A stretch of 64,000 nt of DNA from DAOMNN01 sp050486545 (GCA_050486545.1 JBJHDM010000001.1:58285-122284), one strand, 5' to 3'; numbered from the stretch's first letter, positions 17,071-26,530 are shown. The notes: generated by a model not told the origin, from the sequence alone. Made by a program: numbers and translations.

Positions 17071-18735
17071 GTGAAGATCAATCTGCCCGTCACGCAAGCC
17101 GAGCGACCGTTCCCGAAGGGGGAATACATCGTCTCGAAGACCGATCTCAAGGGGATCACGACCTACGCGAACGACACGTTCGTGAAGGTCAGCGGTTTTT
17201 CTCGTGAGGAACTGATCGGCAAGAACCATAACCTCGTCCGGCATCCGGACATGCCGCCCCAGGCCTTCGAATGGTTGTGGAACACGATCAAGGAAGGTCG
17301 CCCATGGCGGGGCGTGGTCAAGAACCGCTGCAAGAACGGCGATTACTACTGGGTCGAAGCCCTGGTCGTGCCGGTTCGCAAGGAGGATCGTACCGTTGGC
17401 TACATGTCGGTGCGCACGGAACCGACCCAGGAACAGGTAGCCGCGGCCGAGCCGCTCTATCGCGACCTTCGGGAGAGCAAGGCGAAGATTCCCGAGCCGG
17501 GTCGCCTGCAGCGCGTCTCGTTGCGCGCGAAGCTGCTGGGGCTGGTCGCCGTGCTGGTCGTGCTGCAGGGGCTGGCCGGGCTGACCGGGCTGTTCGGCAG
17601 CGGGATGGGGCTTTCCGAGGCGATGAAGAACGGTCTGCTGCAGGCCTTCGGAGTGGGGGTGATCGCGGTCGGACTGGCGCTGGCTTTCCTGCTCCACTCG
17701 GCGCTCGGGGTGATCGGACGGATCACCGACCATCTCGACCAGATCAGCCAGGGCAACCTGACCGCCGAGATTCCGATCGGGCGCCTGGACGAACTGGGCA
17801 GGCTCAACGACGGCCTGGTGACGATGCAGACCCATCTCAAGGTGATGATGGCCGAGATCGCGGAGATGGCGCGGGTGGTCGGCACGAATGCCCGGGATTT
17901 CAGTGAGGAGATTTCGCGGATGTACAGCCAGTCCGAACAGCAGTCGGGGGCGGTGACGAACATCGCCGGGGCGATGAAGCAGGTGAGTGCATCGGCGCGC
18001 GATGCGGCGAATTCGGCCGATGAGACGGCCGGTGCCGTCGTGCGTTCGGGCGAAGGGCTCGGCCAGGTCAAGTCGCAGATGCGCCAGAGTCGCGCGGCCT
18101 CCCAGGCTGTGGTGCGCACGATGACCGAGGCGAGCGAGACGATGCGCCACCTGTTCGACTCCATCGAACAGGTCGGCACGATCACGCGCGGCATCCAGGA
18201 GATCGCCGAGCAGACCAACCTGCTGGCGCTCAATGCGGCGATCGAGGCCGCGCGGGCAGGCGAGATGGGGCGCGGGTTCGCGGTCGTCGCAGACGAGGTG
18301 CGCAAGCTCGCGGAACGTTCGCGGGTCCAGGCGGAGAAGATCGGATCGACCGTCGAGGGCATCCAGGCCGCGACGCAGAGTGCGGTGCGGAGCATGGACT
18401 CGGCCGGTGGCCAGGTCAAGGAAACCGACGTGCAGATGGATGCGACCGAGGAGGCCTTGCTGAAGGTTGCGGAGCAGGGCGAGCGCATCAGCGACATGGC
18501 GCGCGAGATCGCAAGCGCGTCGGCCCAGCAGTCGAGCGCGAGCGAAGCGATCACGGAGGACATACAGCGCATTGCGGAGGCGACGAACACCAACCTGGAA
18601 GTGGTCGCCCGTACGCGCGAGGAAGCGCAGTCTCTCGACCGGACGGCGGGCAAGCTCGACGAGCTGATCCGGTTCTTCCGCTACATCCGCTCGGGGGGCG
18701 AGGCTTCGGCCGTGCGGCCGGCGGCTGGAAGCTGA
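17071..18735 (+). CDS. PAS-containing methyl-accepting chemotaxis protein (Aer-like)
   Basis: The 554-residue receptor has a cytoplasmic N-terminal PAS domain (about residues 15-115, including the YANDTFVKVSGF and HNLVRHPDMP signatures of Aer), two membrane helices near residues 152-175 and 190-213 with almost no periplasmic loop, a HAMP segment, and a signalling domain with the conserved hairpin near residues 377-418 (NLLALNAAIEAARAGE). Aer-type receptors sense redox or oxygen state through FAD bound to PAS and drive energy taxis. The GTG at 17071 with GAGGA upstream gives the typical MKINLPVT start; an upstream GTG at 17047 lacks support. No che genes are nearby. Confidence 0.92.
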   Translation: MKINLPVTQAERPFPKGEYIVSKTDLKGITTYANDTFVKVSGFSREELIGKNHNLVRHPDMPPQAFEWLWNTIKEGRPWRGVVKNRCKNGDYYWVEALVVPVRKEDRTVGYMSVRTEPTQEQVAAAEPLYRDLRESKAKIPEPGRLQRVSLRAKLLGLVAVLVVLQGLAGLTGLFGSGMGLSEAMKNGLLQAFGVGVIAVGLALAFLLHSALGVIGRITDHLDQISQGNLTAEIPIGRLDELGRLNDGLVTMQTHLKVMMAEIAEMARVVGTNARDFSEEISRMYSQSEQQSGAVTNIAGAMKQVSASARDAANSADETAGAVVRSGEGLGQVKSQMRQSRAASQAVVRTMTEASETMRHLFDSIEQVGTITRGIQEIAEQTNLLALNAAIEAARAGEMGRGFAVVADEVRKLAERSRVQAEKIGSTVEGIQAATQSAVRSMDSAGGQVKETDVQMDATEEALLKVAEQGERISDMAREIASASAQQSSASEAITEDIQRIAEATNTNLEVVARTREEAQSLDRTAGKLDELIRFFRYIRSGGEASAVRPAAGS

Positions 18736-18750
18736 GCAGCGACCGGCGTT

Positions 18751-19731
18751 TCAGAAGCGGTGGCGTCTGCCCACCGCCGAGGGGACGACGCGTTCGGGAC
18801 CGAACGTGTCGACGAGCCGATGCACGGCGCGCCAGCCGGTGCAGTGACCCGGCACCAGCATCTTCAGGTCGAACGCCCGCAGGGCCTCGACCGTTTCGGG
18901 AATGACCGTCTCGGCGGGCATGCCCGACAGGTGGAAGCCACCCATCACGCCGTACAGCGGCACCGGATCGAATCGCTCGCGGGCATCGGTGAGGACATTG
19001 ATCACCCCCGCGTGCGAACAGGCGGTGAACACCAGGATGCCCTTGTCGCGTAAGTGCACCGCGACGTAGCGTTCGTCGAGTATGGCCGCGTCGTCGACCC
19101 AGGTGCCGTCGGGTTCGCGACGCACGTGGCCGGGAAGCCCGGTCTCGAACGGCGTCACGCGGGGGATCTCGCCGCTCAGGTAGAACAACTCGTCGAGCAG
19201 CAGCCGTTCGCCGCCGTCGAGCACCAGGTGGGCACCGGCCGCTTGCAGTGTGGCCGGGTCGGGGACGTCCTCGAAAGGAATCAGTGCGCCGTCCGGCCGG
19301 CGCATCGCCCGCGGTACGAACATGTCGGGGTTGGCATGCACGGGGACCGGCCGTCCGCCGTTGGCTTCGACGATCCGCTCCAGTGCGGTCGTCATGCCGC
19401 CCACGTGGTCCCAGTGCCCATGTGAGAAGACGGCGGCGTCGATGACCCCGAAGTCGACGCCGAGTCGGTTTGCGTTGCGCTCGATCCCGTAGCCCTCCGG
19501 GCCGGAATCGAACAGCAGCGTGCGCGAATGCTCCCCGTCGCGCGCCGTGACGAGAAGCGAAAGCCCCCATTGGGCGCAGCACAGGCAGCGCCCCGACAGT
19601 TCGTGTGCGCCGGCCGTGAACACGTTCGGGATTTCCGGCGTGACGCCGGTCGGAACGGTCGACAGCAGGTCGCTGACGTTGTCGACCAGCACCAGCACCC
19701 CGCAGTGATCGATTGCGCGCAATTCGTTCAC
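18751..19731 (-). CDS. metallo-beta-lactamase-fold hydrolase
   Basis: The 326-residue protein carries the metal-binding motif SHGHWDH with His104, His106, Asp108 and His109, and a C-terminal PGHCTGW segment with the last metal ligand. It resembles the group annotated as dihydropterin ribofuranosylaminobenzene-phosphate synthase-like hydrolases, whose real function in bacteria is mostly unknown. An N-terminal cysteine cluster (CLCC, residues 49-52) is notable. It converges with the chemoreceptor gene, 15 bp apart. The HAD gene lies 24 bp beyond its start on the same strand, so the two may be co-transcribed. Confidence 0.8.
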   Translation of the reverse strand: MNELRAIDHCGVLVLVDNVSDLLSTVPTGVTPEIPNVFTAGAHELSGRCLCCAQWGLSLLVTARDGEHSRTLLFDSGPEGYGIERNANRLGVDFGVIDAAVFSHGHWDHVGGMTTALERIVEANGGRPVPVHANPDMFVPRAMRRPDGALIPFEDVPDPATLQAAGAHLVLDGGERLLLDELFYLSGEIPRVTPFETGLPGHVRREPDGTWVDDAAILDERYVAVHLRDKGILVFTACSHAGVINVLTDARERFDPVPLYGVMGGFHLSGMPAETVIPETVEALRAFDLKMLVPGHCTGWRAVHRLVDTFGPERVVPSAVGRRHRF

Positions 19732-19755
19732 GATTCCGGCTCCCGCGGGTTGGGG

Positions 19756-20472
19756 TCAGGTGCCGGCGGTGGCGTGCCACATGCGCAATTGCTCGAGCGA
19801 CAGGCTCTGGTCCTGCGGCAGCACCATGCGCGCGCCTTCGAATTCGTCGTGGATCGTGTAGTCGCTCACCGTCACGACGGTGGGGATGCCCGCTGCGAGG
19901 CTTGCCGCCAGGCCGTGGGCGGAGTCCTCGACTGCGAGGCAGTCGTGGGCAGGCAAGCCCAGTTCCTCAAGCGTCCACAGGTAGATGTCGGGCGCGGGTT
20001 TCTTGCTTGCGACCTTGTCGCCGGAGGCGATGACGTCGAACCAGGTGTCGGCCTCGGGACCGAGGTTGGCCTTGAGCAGGCCGACCACGTTCTCTCGCTT
20101 GGAGCTGGATGCGATCGCGATCCGCAATCCTTCGGTGCGGGCGTCGCAGATGAGCTGGCCGAGATCGGCCCGCAGCGGGATCGCACCGGCGCCGAGCAGG
20201 CGCTGGTAGTTGCGCGTCTTGATCTCGTGAATCCGCTGCAGCAGCTCTTCGAAGTCGGGCCGGGCGAAAGTTGCCGGGTCGAAATGCTCGGCGTAGTGAC
20301 GGATGCGCTCGCGGCCGCCGGCAATTTCCAGCAGGCTGCCGTAGAAGGCTTCGTCCCAGTGCCAGGACAGGCCCACTTCGGCGAACGCCGCGTTGAAGGC
20401 CGGCCGGTGGCCGTCCCGTTCGGTGTTCGCCAGAGTGCCGTCGACGTCGAAGATCAGTGCGCGCAGTGTCAT
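19756..20472 (-). CDS. HAD-superfamily hydrolase (CbbY/phosphoglycolate phosphatase-like)
   Basis: The 238-residue protein has all HAD motifs: DVDGT with nucleophile Asp9 and Asp11, ASSS for motif II, Lys in KKPAPD for motif III and VEDSAHG for motif IV. A helical cap is inserted after motif I. The sequence is closest to CbbY, which in some organisms dephosphorylates xylulose-1,5-bisphosphate, but no Calvin-cycle gene is in the window. The MBL-fold gene follows it on the same strand, and korC lies divergently upstream. Confidence 0.87.
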   Translation of the reverse strand: MTLRALIFDVDGTLANTERDGHRPAFNAAFAEVGLSWHWDEAFYGSLLEIAGGRERIRHYAEHFDPATFARPDFEELLQRIHEIKTRNYQRLLGAGAIPLRADLGQLICDARTEGLRIAIASSSKRENVVGLLKANLGPEADTWFDVIASGDKVASKKPAPDIYLWTLEELGLPAHDCLAVEDSAHGLAASLAAGIPTVVTVSDYTIHDEFEGARMVLPQDQSLSLEQLRMWHATAGT

Positions 20473-20564
20473 GGAGTCGGTAACCCTTCGGTGAGATTGG
20501 CCCTGCCCGGCTCTCGCCGGTCCGTGTCGGTCCGGATTGAAATGTCCGAAACCGGATTGTGGCG

Positions 20565-20576
20565 GTACAAATGTAC
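20565..20576. promoter_or_regulatory. GTACA/TGTAC palindrome upstream of korC
   Basis: GTACA-AA-TGTAC has ten paired positions and lies between a possible -35 (TTGTGG at 20557) and a TAATGAT at 20582 that could be the -10 of korC. Its position would suit a repressor operator. No regulator is encoded next to it, so the binding protein is unknown. Confidence 0.4.
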
Positions 20577-20646
20577 ACCGCTAATGATAGACTTTCGCGA
20601 CGGCATTGAGCACGTGCGCAAACACACTTCGCCAGGAACAAAGCAA

Positions 20647-22434
20647 TTGAAGCCCACCGATACGAACGCGCCCGACTATTTTCACAAGGTCGTGGACTGC
20701 CAGTGGGCGTGCCCCGCCCACACCCCCGTTCCCGAGTATATCCGCCAGATCGCCGCCGGCCAGTTCGCCGAGGCCTACCTGATCAACTGGCGCTCGAACG
20801 TCTTCCCCGGCATCCTCGGCCGCGTCTGCGACCGGCCGTGCGAGCCGGCCTGCAGGCGCGGGCGGGTCGACAAGGAGCCGGTCGCGATCTGCCGCCTGAA
20901 GCGCGTCGCCGCCGACTTCAAGGACGATATCCGCGACCGGTTGCCGACCGCGCCGAAGGAGAAGAACGGCAAGCGCATTGCCTGTGTGGGTGCCGGGCCG
21001 GCCTCGCTGACCGTTGCGCGTGACCTCGCCGTGCTCGGCTACGAGGTCACCGTGTTCGACGACGGCGCTCGCGCGGGCGGCATGATGCGCAGCCAGATCC
21101 CGAAGTTCCGCCTGCCCGACGAGGTCATCGACGAGGAGTGCGGCTATGTCGCCGGACTCGGGGTCGTCGTCCATCAGAACCGCTGGATCGCGAGCCTGGG
21201 CGAATTGCTCGCCGAGGACTGGGATGCCGTGTTCGTCGGCACCGGCGCGCCACGCGGGCGCGATGCCGAACTGCCCGGCCGCAAGGAGGCCGCGGCCCAC
21301 ATTCATGTGGGCATCGAGTGGTTGGCCAACGTCGCCTTCGGCCACGTCGATCGCATCGGCAAGCGCGTGATCGTGCTCGGCGGCGGCAACACCGCAATGG
21401 ACTGCTGCCGTTCCGCACGCCGTCTCGGTGGCGAGGAGGTGCACGTGGTCGTGCGCAGCGGCTTCGACGAGATGAAGGCCTCGCCGTGGGAGAAGGAGGA
21501 TGCGATGCACGAGGGCATCCCGATCCACAACTTCCTCATGCACACCGAGTTCCTGCACGAGGACGGGCGCCTGACCGGCGTGCGCTTCGAAAAGGTGCGC
21601 GCCGAGTATGACGACCGGGGCCGGCGCAGCCTGGTGCCGACCGGCGAGCCCGACGTGATCATGGAATGCGACGACGTGCTGATCGCGATCGGCCAGGAGA
21701 ACGCCTTTCCGTGGATCGAGCGCGACATCGGCGTCGAGTTCGACAAGTGGGGCCTGCCGGTGCTCGATCCGGTCACGCTGCAATCGACGTTGCCGCGGGT
21801 GTTCTTCGGCGGCGATTCTGCTTTCGGGCCCAAGAACATCATCACCGCGGTTGCCCAGGGCCACGAAGCGGCGATTTCGATCGATCGTTTCTGCCGCGGG
21901 CGTCCTCTCGACCGCCGCCCGCCCCCGACGGTCAACCTCGTGAGCCAGAAGATGGGCATCCACGAGTGGAGCTACGACAACCAGATCTCGGAAGAGGCGC
22001 GCAAGAAGGTGCCGCTCAAGGCGCTGGAGGACACGCTGGCCAGCATCAAGGTCGAGGTTGAACTGGGCTTCGACGTGCGACTGGCCTGCGCGGAAACCGA
22101 GCGCTGCCTGAACTGCGACGTGCAGACGGTGTTCACCCCGAAGCTGTGCATCGAGTGCGACGCCTGTGTCGACATCTGTCCGGTCGAGTGCATTAACTTC
22201 ACCGCCGATGGCGACGAGGACGAGGTGCGCGGGCGCCTTCGGGTGCCGGCAAGGAACCCGGGCCAGGCGATCTACGTTGCCGATGGCCTGAAGACGGCCC
22301 GCATCATGGCCAAGGACGAGAACGTGTGCCTGCATTGCGGCATGTGCGCAGAGCGCTGTCCGACCGGTGCGTGGGACATGCAGAAGTTTTTCCTGAACGC
22401 AGCCCTTGCGGGGGCGGAGGCGCCGAGAACATGA
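20647..22434 (+). CDS. korC: 2-oxoglutarate:NADP+ oxidoreductase, NADP/FAD subunit (KorC)
   Basis: This 595-residue iron-sulfur flavoprotein would pass electrons between the KorAB core and NAD(P)H. It has an N-terminal cysteine-rich Fer4_20-type domain (CQWACPAHTP, CDRPCEPAC), an FAD-binding GAGPASL motif near residue 117, an NADPH-binding GGGNTAMD motif near residue 246, as in small-subunit glutamate synthase, and two C-terminal ferredoxin motifs (CIECDACVDICP, CLHCGMCAERCP). The start is uncertain: TTG at 20647 has AGGAAC upstream, whereas ATG at 20584 lies within a likely -10 region and has no ribosome-binding site. The stop overlaps the korA start by 4 bp. The closest known system is KorABC of Azoarcus evansii. 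Confidence 0.85.
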   Translation: MKPTDTNAPDYFHKVVDCQWACPAHTPVPEYIRQIAAGQFAEAYLINWRSNVFPGILGRVCDRPCEPACRRGRVDKEPVAICRLKRVAADFKDDIRDRLPTAPKEKNGKRIACVGAGPASLTVARDLAVLGYEVTVFDDGARAGGMMRSQIPKFRLPDEVIDEECGYVAGLGVVVHQNRWIASLGELLAEDWDAVFVGTGAPRGRDAELPGRKEAAAHIHVGIEWLANVAFGHVDRIGKRVIVLGGGNTAMDCCRSARRLGGEEVHVVVRSGFDEMKASPWEKEDAMHEGIPIHNFLMHTEFLHEDGRLTGVRFEKVRAEYDDRGRRSLVPTGEPDVIMECDDVLIAIGQENAFPWIERDIGVEFDKWGLPVLDPVTLQSTLPRVFFGGDSAFGPKNIITAVAQGHEAAISIDRFCRGRPLDRRPPPTVNLVSQKMGIHEWSYDNQISEEARKKVPLKALEDTLASIKVEVELGFDVRLACAETERCLNCDVQTVFTPKLCIECDACVDICPVECINFTADGDEDEVRGRLRVPARNPGQAIYVADGLKTARIMAKDENVCLHCGMCAERCPTGAWDMQKFFLNAALAGAEAPRT

Positions 22435-24290
22435 GTGCCGTGACTTCCATCCAGAACTGCAACGACTTCGTCATCCGGTTCGCCAACGTCAACGGCTCGG
22501 GTTCGGCTTCGGCCAACGAGCTGTTCGCGCGCATCATCCTGCGCATGGGCGTGCCGGCGGCGCCACGCAACATCTTTCCGTCCAACATCCAGGGTTTGCC
22601 GACCTGGTACGAGGTGCGCGTCTCCGAGGCGGGCTGGCTCGGTGCGCGCGGCGGCTGCGACATGATGGTCGCGATGAACCCCCAGACCTGGGACCGCGAC
22701 GTCGCCGCGATCGATGCGGGCGGCTACCTGTTCTACGACTCGACCAAGCCGCTGCCGCGCTCGAAGTTCCGCGACGACATCACGGTGCTGGGCGTGCCGC
22801 TCACGTCGATGTGCAACCAGGAATACACCGACGCACGCCAACGCCAGCTGTTCAAGAACGTGATGTACGTCGGGGCGCTGGTCGCCCTGCTCGACATGGA
22901 TTTCGCAGAGGCCGAGCGGCTCATCGCCGATCGCTACCGCGGCAAGGACAAGCTCATCGAGGCCAACGTCAATGCGCTGCGCCTGGGCTACGACTACGCG
23001 AAGACGCACCTGCCGTGCCCGATCGGGCTGCGCGTGGCACGCAGCGACCAGGTCGGCGACCGCATCTTCATTGACGGCAACAGCGCCAGCGGCCTGGGGG
23101 CGGTCTATGGCGGCGCGACCGTCGCGGCGTGGTATCCGATCACCCCGTCGACTTCGGTCATCGAGGCCTTCACGAGCTACTGCCGCAAGTTCCGCACCGA
23201 TCCGGACAACGGCAGGGGGCGCTACGCGATCGTCCAGGCCGAGGACGAACTCGCCTCGATCGGCATGGTGATCGGCGCCGGCTGGAACGGCGCGCGTGCA
23301 TTCACCGCGACCTCCGGTCCGGGCATCTCGCTGATGCAGGAGTTCTTCGGACTCGCCTACTTCGCCGAGATCCCGGCGGTGGTCTTCGACGTGCAGCGCG
23401 GCAGCCCCTCGACCGGCATGCCCACGCGCACCCAGCAGTCGGACCTGCTCGCCTGCGCCTATGCTTCCCACGGCGACACACGGCACGTGCTGCTGTTCCC
23501 GGAGGACCCCTACGAGTGCTTCACCCTGGGCGCGCAGGCCTTCGATCTGGCCGAACGACTGCAGACCCCGGTGTTCGTGCTGCTGGATCTGGACATCGGC
23601 ATGAACGAGCACCTGTGCGCCCCGTTCGACTGGGACGACGAGCGTCGCTACGACCGCGGCAAGCTGATGAGCTACGAGGATCTGGAGGCAGGCAAGAACT
23701 TCGGCCGCTACCTCGACGTCGACGGCGACGGCATTCCGTTCCGCACGATCCCCGGCACGCATCCGACCAAGGGCGCGTACTTCACGCGCGGCACCACGCG
23801 CAACGCCTACGCCAAGTACAGCGAGACCGGCGCCGACTACGTCTACAACATGGAGCGGCTGCGCCGCAAGTTCGACACCGCGAAGGCGCTCGTGCCCGCG
23901 CCCGTCGTGCAGTCGGCCTCGCAGCCCACGCGCATCGGCGTGATCCATTACGGGTCGACCGGGCCGGCGATGGCCGAGGCCCACGCGTTGCTCGAGGACC
24001 GCGGCATCCACGTCGACGCGATGCGCGTGCGGGCCTTTCCGTTCGCCGACGAGGTCATGCAGTTCATCGCCGATCACGACTTCGTCTTCGTCGTCGAGCA
24101 GAACGAGAGCGCCCAACTGCGTACGCTGCTCATCAACGAGGGCGACATCGATCCGAAACGGCTCGTGCGCGTGCTCCATTACGACGGCTCGCCGATCACC
24201 GCGCGCTTCATCGCCGGCAGGATCGCCGACGTCGTCACCGACCGCAAGGTCAGCCCCATCGGTCAACCCGTTCGCAAGGTGGCGCCATGA
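22431..24290 (+). CDS. korA: 2-oxoglutarate oxidoreductase, fused gamma-alpha subunit (KorA)
   Basis: The 619-residue subunit joins a gamma domain (about residues 1-190, with the GSGSASANEL and SEAGWLGARGG segments) to an alpha domain starting near residue 205 with GNSASGLGAVYGG and YPITPSTSV. This is the fused arrangement of 2-oxoacid:acceptor oxidoreductases of the KorA type. With KorB it decarboxylates 2-oxoglutarate oxidatively to succinyl-CoA. It is bracketed by 4-bp ATGA overlaps with korC and korB, which indicates strict translational coupling. Substrate choice is inferred from resemblance to the Thauera/Azoarcus enzyme; pyruvate or indolepyruvate are alternatives. Confidence 0.88.
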   Translation: MSAVTSIQNCNDFVIRFANVNGSGSASANELFARIILRMGVPAAPRNIFPSNIQGLPTWYEVRVSEAGWLGARGGCDMMVAMNPQTWDRDVAAIDAGGYLFYDSTKPLPRSKFRDDITVLGVPLTSMCNQEYTDARQRQLFKNVMYVGALVALLDMDFAEAERLIADRYRGKDKLIEANVNALRLGYDYAKTHLPCPIGLRVARSDQVGDRIFIDGNSASGLGAVYGGATVAAWYPITPSTSVIEAFTSYCRKFRTDPDNGRGRYAIVQAEDELASIGMVIGAGWNGARAFTATSGPGISLMQEFFGLAYFAEIPAVVFDVQRGSPSTGMPTRTQQSDLLACAYASHGDTRHVLLFPEDPYECFTLGAQAFDLAERLQTPVFVLLDLDIGMNEHLCAPFDWDDERRYDRGKLMSYEDLEAGKNFGRYLDVDGDGIPFRTIPGTHPTKGAYFTRGTTRNAYAKYSETGADYVYNMERLRRKFDTAKALVPAPVVQSASQPTRIGVIHYGSTGPAMAEAHALLEDRGIHVDAMRVRAFPFADEVMQFIADHDFVFVVEQNESAQLRTLLINEGDIDPKRLVRVLHYDGSPITARFIAGRIADVVTDRKVSPIGQPVRKVAP

Positions 24291-25342
24291 CCTATCTCGC
24301 CAAGCCCCGACTCCTGACCGCCGACGCACCGAAGAACGCGCTCGGCTACACGCGCCGCGACTATGAGGGTGCGATTTCGACGCTGTGCGCCGGCTGCGGC
24401 CATGACTCGATCAGCGCTGCAGTGGTGCAGGCATGCTTCGATCTCGACATCGAACCGCACCGCGTGGCCAAGCTCTCGGGCATCGGCTGCTCGTCGAAGA
24501 CGCCGGACTACTTCCTGGGCAACTCCCACGGCTTCAACAGCGTGCATGGGCGCATGCCCTCGGTGCTGACCGGTGCGGCGCTCGCGAATCGCGATCTCAT
24601 CTACCTCGGCGTGTCCGGTGACGGCGACTCGGCCTCGATCGGCATCGGCCAGTTCGCGCACGCGATGCGCCGCGGCGTGAACATGACCTACATCGTCGAG
24701 AACAACGGCGTCTACGGTCTCACCAAGGGCCAGTTCTCGGCCACCGCAGACAAGGGCTCGAAGAGCAAGCGCGGCGTGGTCAACAGCGACAGCCCGATCG
24801 ACCTGGTCGCGCTCGCGCTGCAACTCGGCGCGAGCTATGTCGGGCGCAGCTTCTCGGGCGACAAGGAGCAACTCGTGCCGCTGATCAAGGGCGCGTTGCG
24901 CCACAACGGCCCCGCCTTCATCGACGTGATCAGCCCGTGCGTGACCTTCAACAACCACGCCGGTTCGACCAAGAGCTACGACTACGTGCGCGAGCACAAC
25001 GAGGCGGTCAACCGCGTCGAGGTCATCCTGCCGCGTGACCGCATCGAGACCTCCTACCCGCCCGGCTCGCTGCGTCGCGTCGTGCAGCACGACGGCTCCA
25101 TCCTGCACCTGCGCAAGCTCGCCGAGGACTTTGATCCGACCGACCGCATCGGCGCGATCAACCATCTGCAGGAGCGTCAGGCGCTGGGCGAGATCGTCAC
25201 CGGCTTGCTCTACGTCGACAGCAATGCGCAGGACATGCACGGCCACCTGAACACGGTCGAAAAGCCGCTCAACCAGCTCGGCGACGCCTACCTGTGCCCG
25301 GGCAGCCAGGCGCTCGAAGCCCTGAACGCCTCGCTTCGCTGA
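24287..25342 (+). CDS. korB: 2-oxoglutarate oxidoreductase, TPP-binding beta subunit (KorB)
   Basis: The 351-residue subunit binds thiamine diphosphate through GDGDSASIG followed by the ENNGVYGLTKGQ segment. Four cysteines match the [4Fe-4S] ligands of the family: two in LCAGCGH, one in GIGCSS and one in SPCVTFN. The start overlaps korA by 4 bp. It ends 6 bp from the convergent methyltransferase gene. Together with KorA and KorC it forms a complete enzyme that can generate low-potential electrons under anoxia, in the known example for benzoyl-CoA reduction. Confidence 0.92.
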   Translation: MTYLAKPRLLTADAPKNALGYTRRDYEGAISTLCAGCGHDSISAAVVQACFDLDIEPHRVAKLSGIGCSSKTPDYFLGNSHGFNSVHGRMPSVLTGAALANRDLIYLGVSGDGDSASIGIGQFAHAMRRGVNMTYIVENNGVYGLTKGQFSATADKGSKSKRGVVNSDSPIDLVALALQLGASYVGRSFSGDKEQLVPLIKGALRHNGPAFIDVISPCVTFNNHAGSTKSYDYVREHNEAVNRVEVILPRDRIETSYPPGSLRRVVQHDGSILHLRKLAEDFDPTDRIGAINHLQERQALGEIVTGLLYVDSNAQDMHGHLNTVEKPLNQLGDAYLCPGSQALEALNASLR

Positions 25343-25348
25343 CCCCGG

Positions 25349-26530
25349 TCAGCGCCGCTTCAGGCGCCACAGAGAGGTGACTTCGGCGGCCCGCGCCGCA
25401 TGGAGCGGGTCGTCCGGGTCCGAGGCGCGACGGTGTCGCGGACGGGTGTCCGCCCGGCCGACGACCGCCAGGCCGCCCGCTTCGAACGCATCGAGCAGCG
25501 CCTGGCGTGTTCTGAGGCCCAGGTGTTCGGCCAGGTCGGACAGAATGAGCCAGCCTTCGCCGTCCGCTTCGAGATGCGCGGCCAGTCCGGAGAGGAAGGC
25601 CTGCAGCATCCGGCCTTCCGGATCATAGACCGCGGTCTCCAGGGTCGACACCGGCCTGGCCGGAATCCACGGCGGGTTGCACACGACCAGCGACGCACGC
25701 CCTTCCGGGAACAGGTCGGCTTCGACGACCTTTACCTGCTTGTCCAGGCCGAGTCGTTCGAGGTTCTCCCGTGCACAGGCCAGGGCCCTTGCCGAGCAGT
25801 CGGTGGCGACGACTTTCCGGACCCCGCGCCGCGCGAGCACGGCGGCGAGCACGCCGGTCCCGGTACCGATGTCGAAGGCGCGATCAAGCGCCGGAAGCGG
25901 GGCGTCGGCGACCAGTTCGACGTACTCGCCACGCACCGGCGAGAACACGCCGTAGTGCGGGTGAATCGATGCGCCCAGCGCTGCGACCGGGACCCCCTTG
26001 CGCCGCCATTCGAAGGCTCCCACGATGCCGAGCAGTTCGCGCAACGACGTCACGTAAGGCTCAGTCGCCGGCCCGTATGCCTCGGTGCACGCCTCGGCGA
26101 CCTCGGGCGCCCGCCCGAGCGCGATCCGGTGTCCGGCCTCGAATGGCAGGAGCAATCGCCCGAGGGTGCGGACGCGCTGAGACTGGGCCATGCGAGCGGC
26201 GTGGAATGCGTCGGCGGGGCTCGCCGGAGTCCGCGGCTCCCGTCTGTTGCGACTGCGTGCAATGCGCCGCTCCAGGGCCTGCAGCAGTTGCCGAGCGTTG
26301 TGATAGTCGCCCCGCCAGAGGATCGCCGTGCCTTCGCAGACCAGCCGGTAGGCCGCATCGGCCTTCATGTGGTCGTCGGCCACGACAATGCGCGCCGGGG
26401 GCGACACGCCGCCTTCGGAGCGCCAGCGGGCGACGTGTGTTTGGCCGCCCTCGGTCCATTCGAGGACGTCGTGTGATCCGCGAGATGCGTGGGCCTGGTC
26501 TCCCGGGATGGGTGGTTCAGTGTCGCGCAT
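25349..26530 (-). CDS. class I SAM-dependent methyltransferase (HemK/RsmC-like catalytic domain)
   Basis: The 393-residue protein has a long N-terminal region of uncertain fold and a C-terminal methyltransferase domain. SAM binding is shown by FDIGTGTGVLAAVLA and the catalytic NPPW motif by CNPPWIPA; NPPY/W is typical of enzymes that methylate amide or exocyclic amino groups in proteins, rRNA or DNA. The ATG at 26530 is preferred to a TTG at 26542. It overlaps the end of the VapC-like toxin gene by 14 bp, so it is probably expressed from the same transcript. The target is unknown. Confidence 0.8.
   Translation of the reverse strand: MRDTEPPIPGDQAHASRGSHDVLEWTEGGQTHVARWRSEGGVSPPARIVVADDHMKADAAYRLVCEGTAILWRGDYHNARQLLQALERRIARSRNRREPRTPASPADAFHAARMAQSQRVRTLGRLLLPFEAGHRIALGRAPEVAEACTEAYGPATEPYVTSLRELLGIVGAFEWRRKGVPVAALGASIHPHYGVFSPVRGEYVELVADAPLPALDRAFDIGTGTGVLAAVLARRGVRKVVATDCSARALACARENLERLGLDKQVKVVEADLFPEGRASLVVCNPPWIPARPVSTLETAVYDPEGRMLQAFLSGLAAHLEADGEGWLILSDLAEHLGLRTRQALLDAFEAGGLAVVGRADTRPRHRRASDPDDPLHAARAAEVTSLWRLKRR

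Noticed and set aside
19528..20646. In-frame extension of korC giving a 968-residue protein
   Set aside because: The extra region is antisense to the MBL-fold and HAD genes and shows no domain; start signals near 20584-20647 are more reasonable.
20581..24329. Long minus-strand open frames across korC and korA
   Set aside because: Both real genes are well supported by cofactor motifs; the opposite frames look like compositional artefacts.
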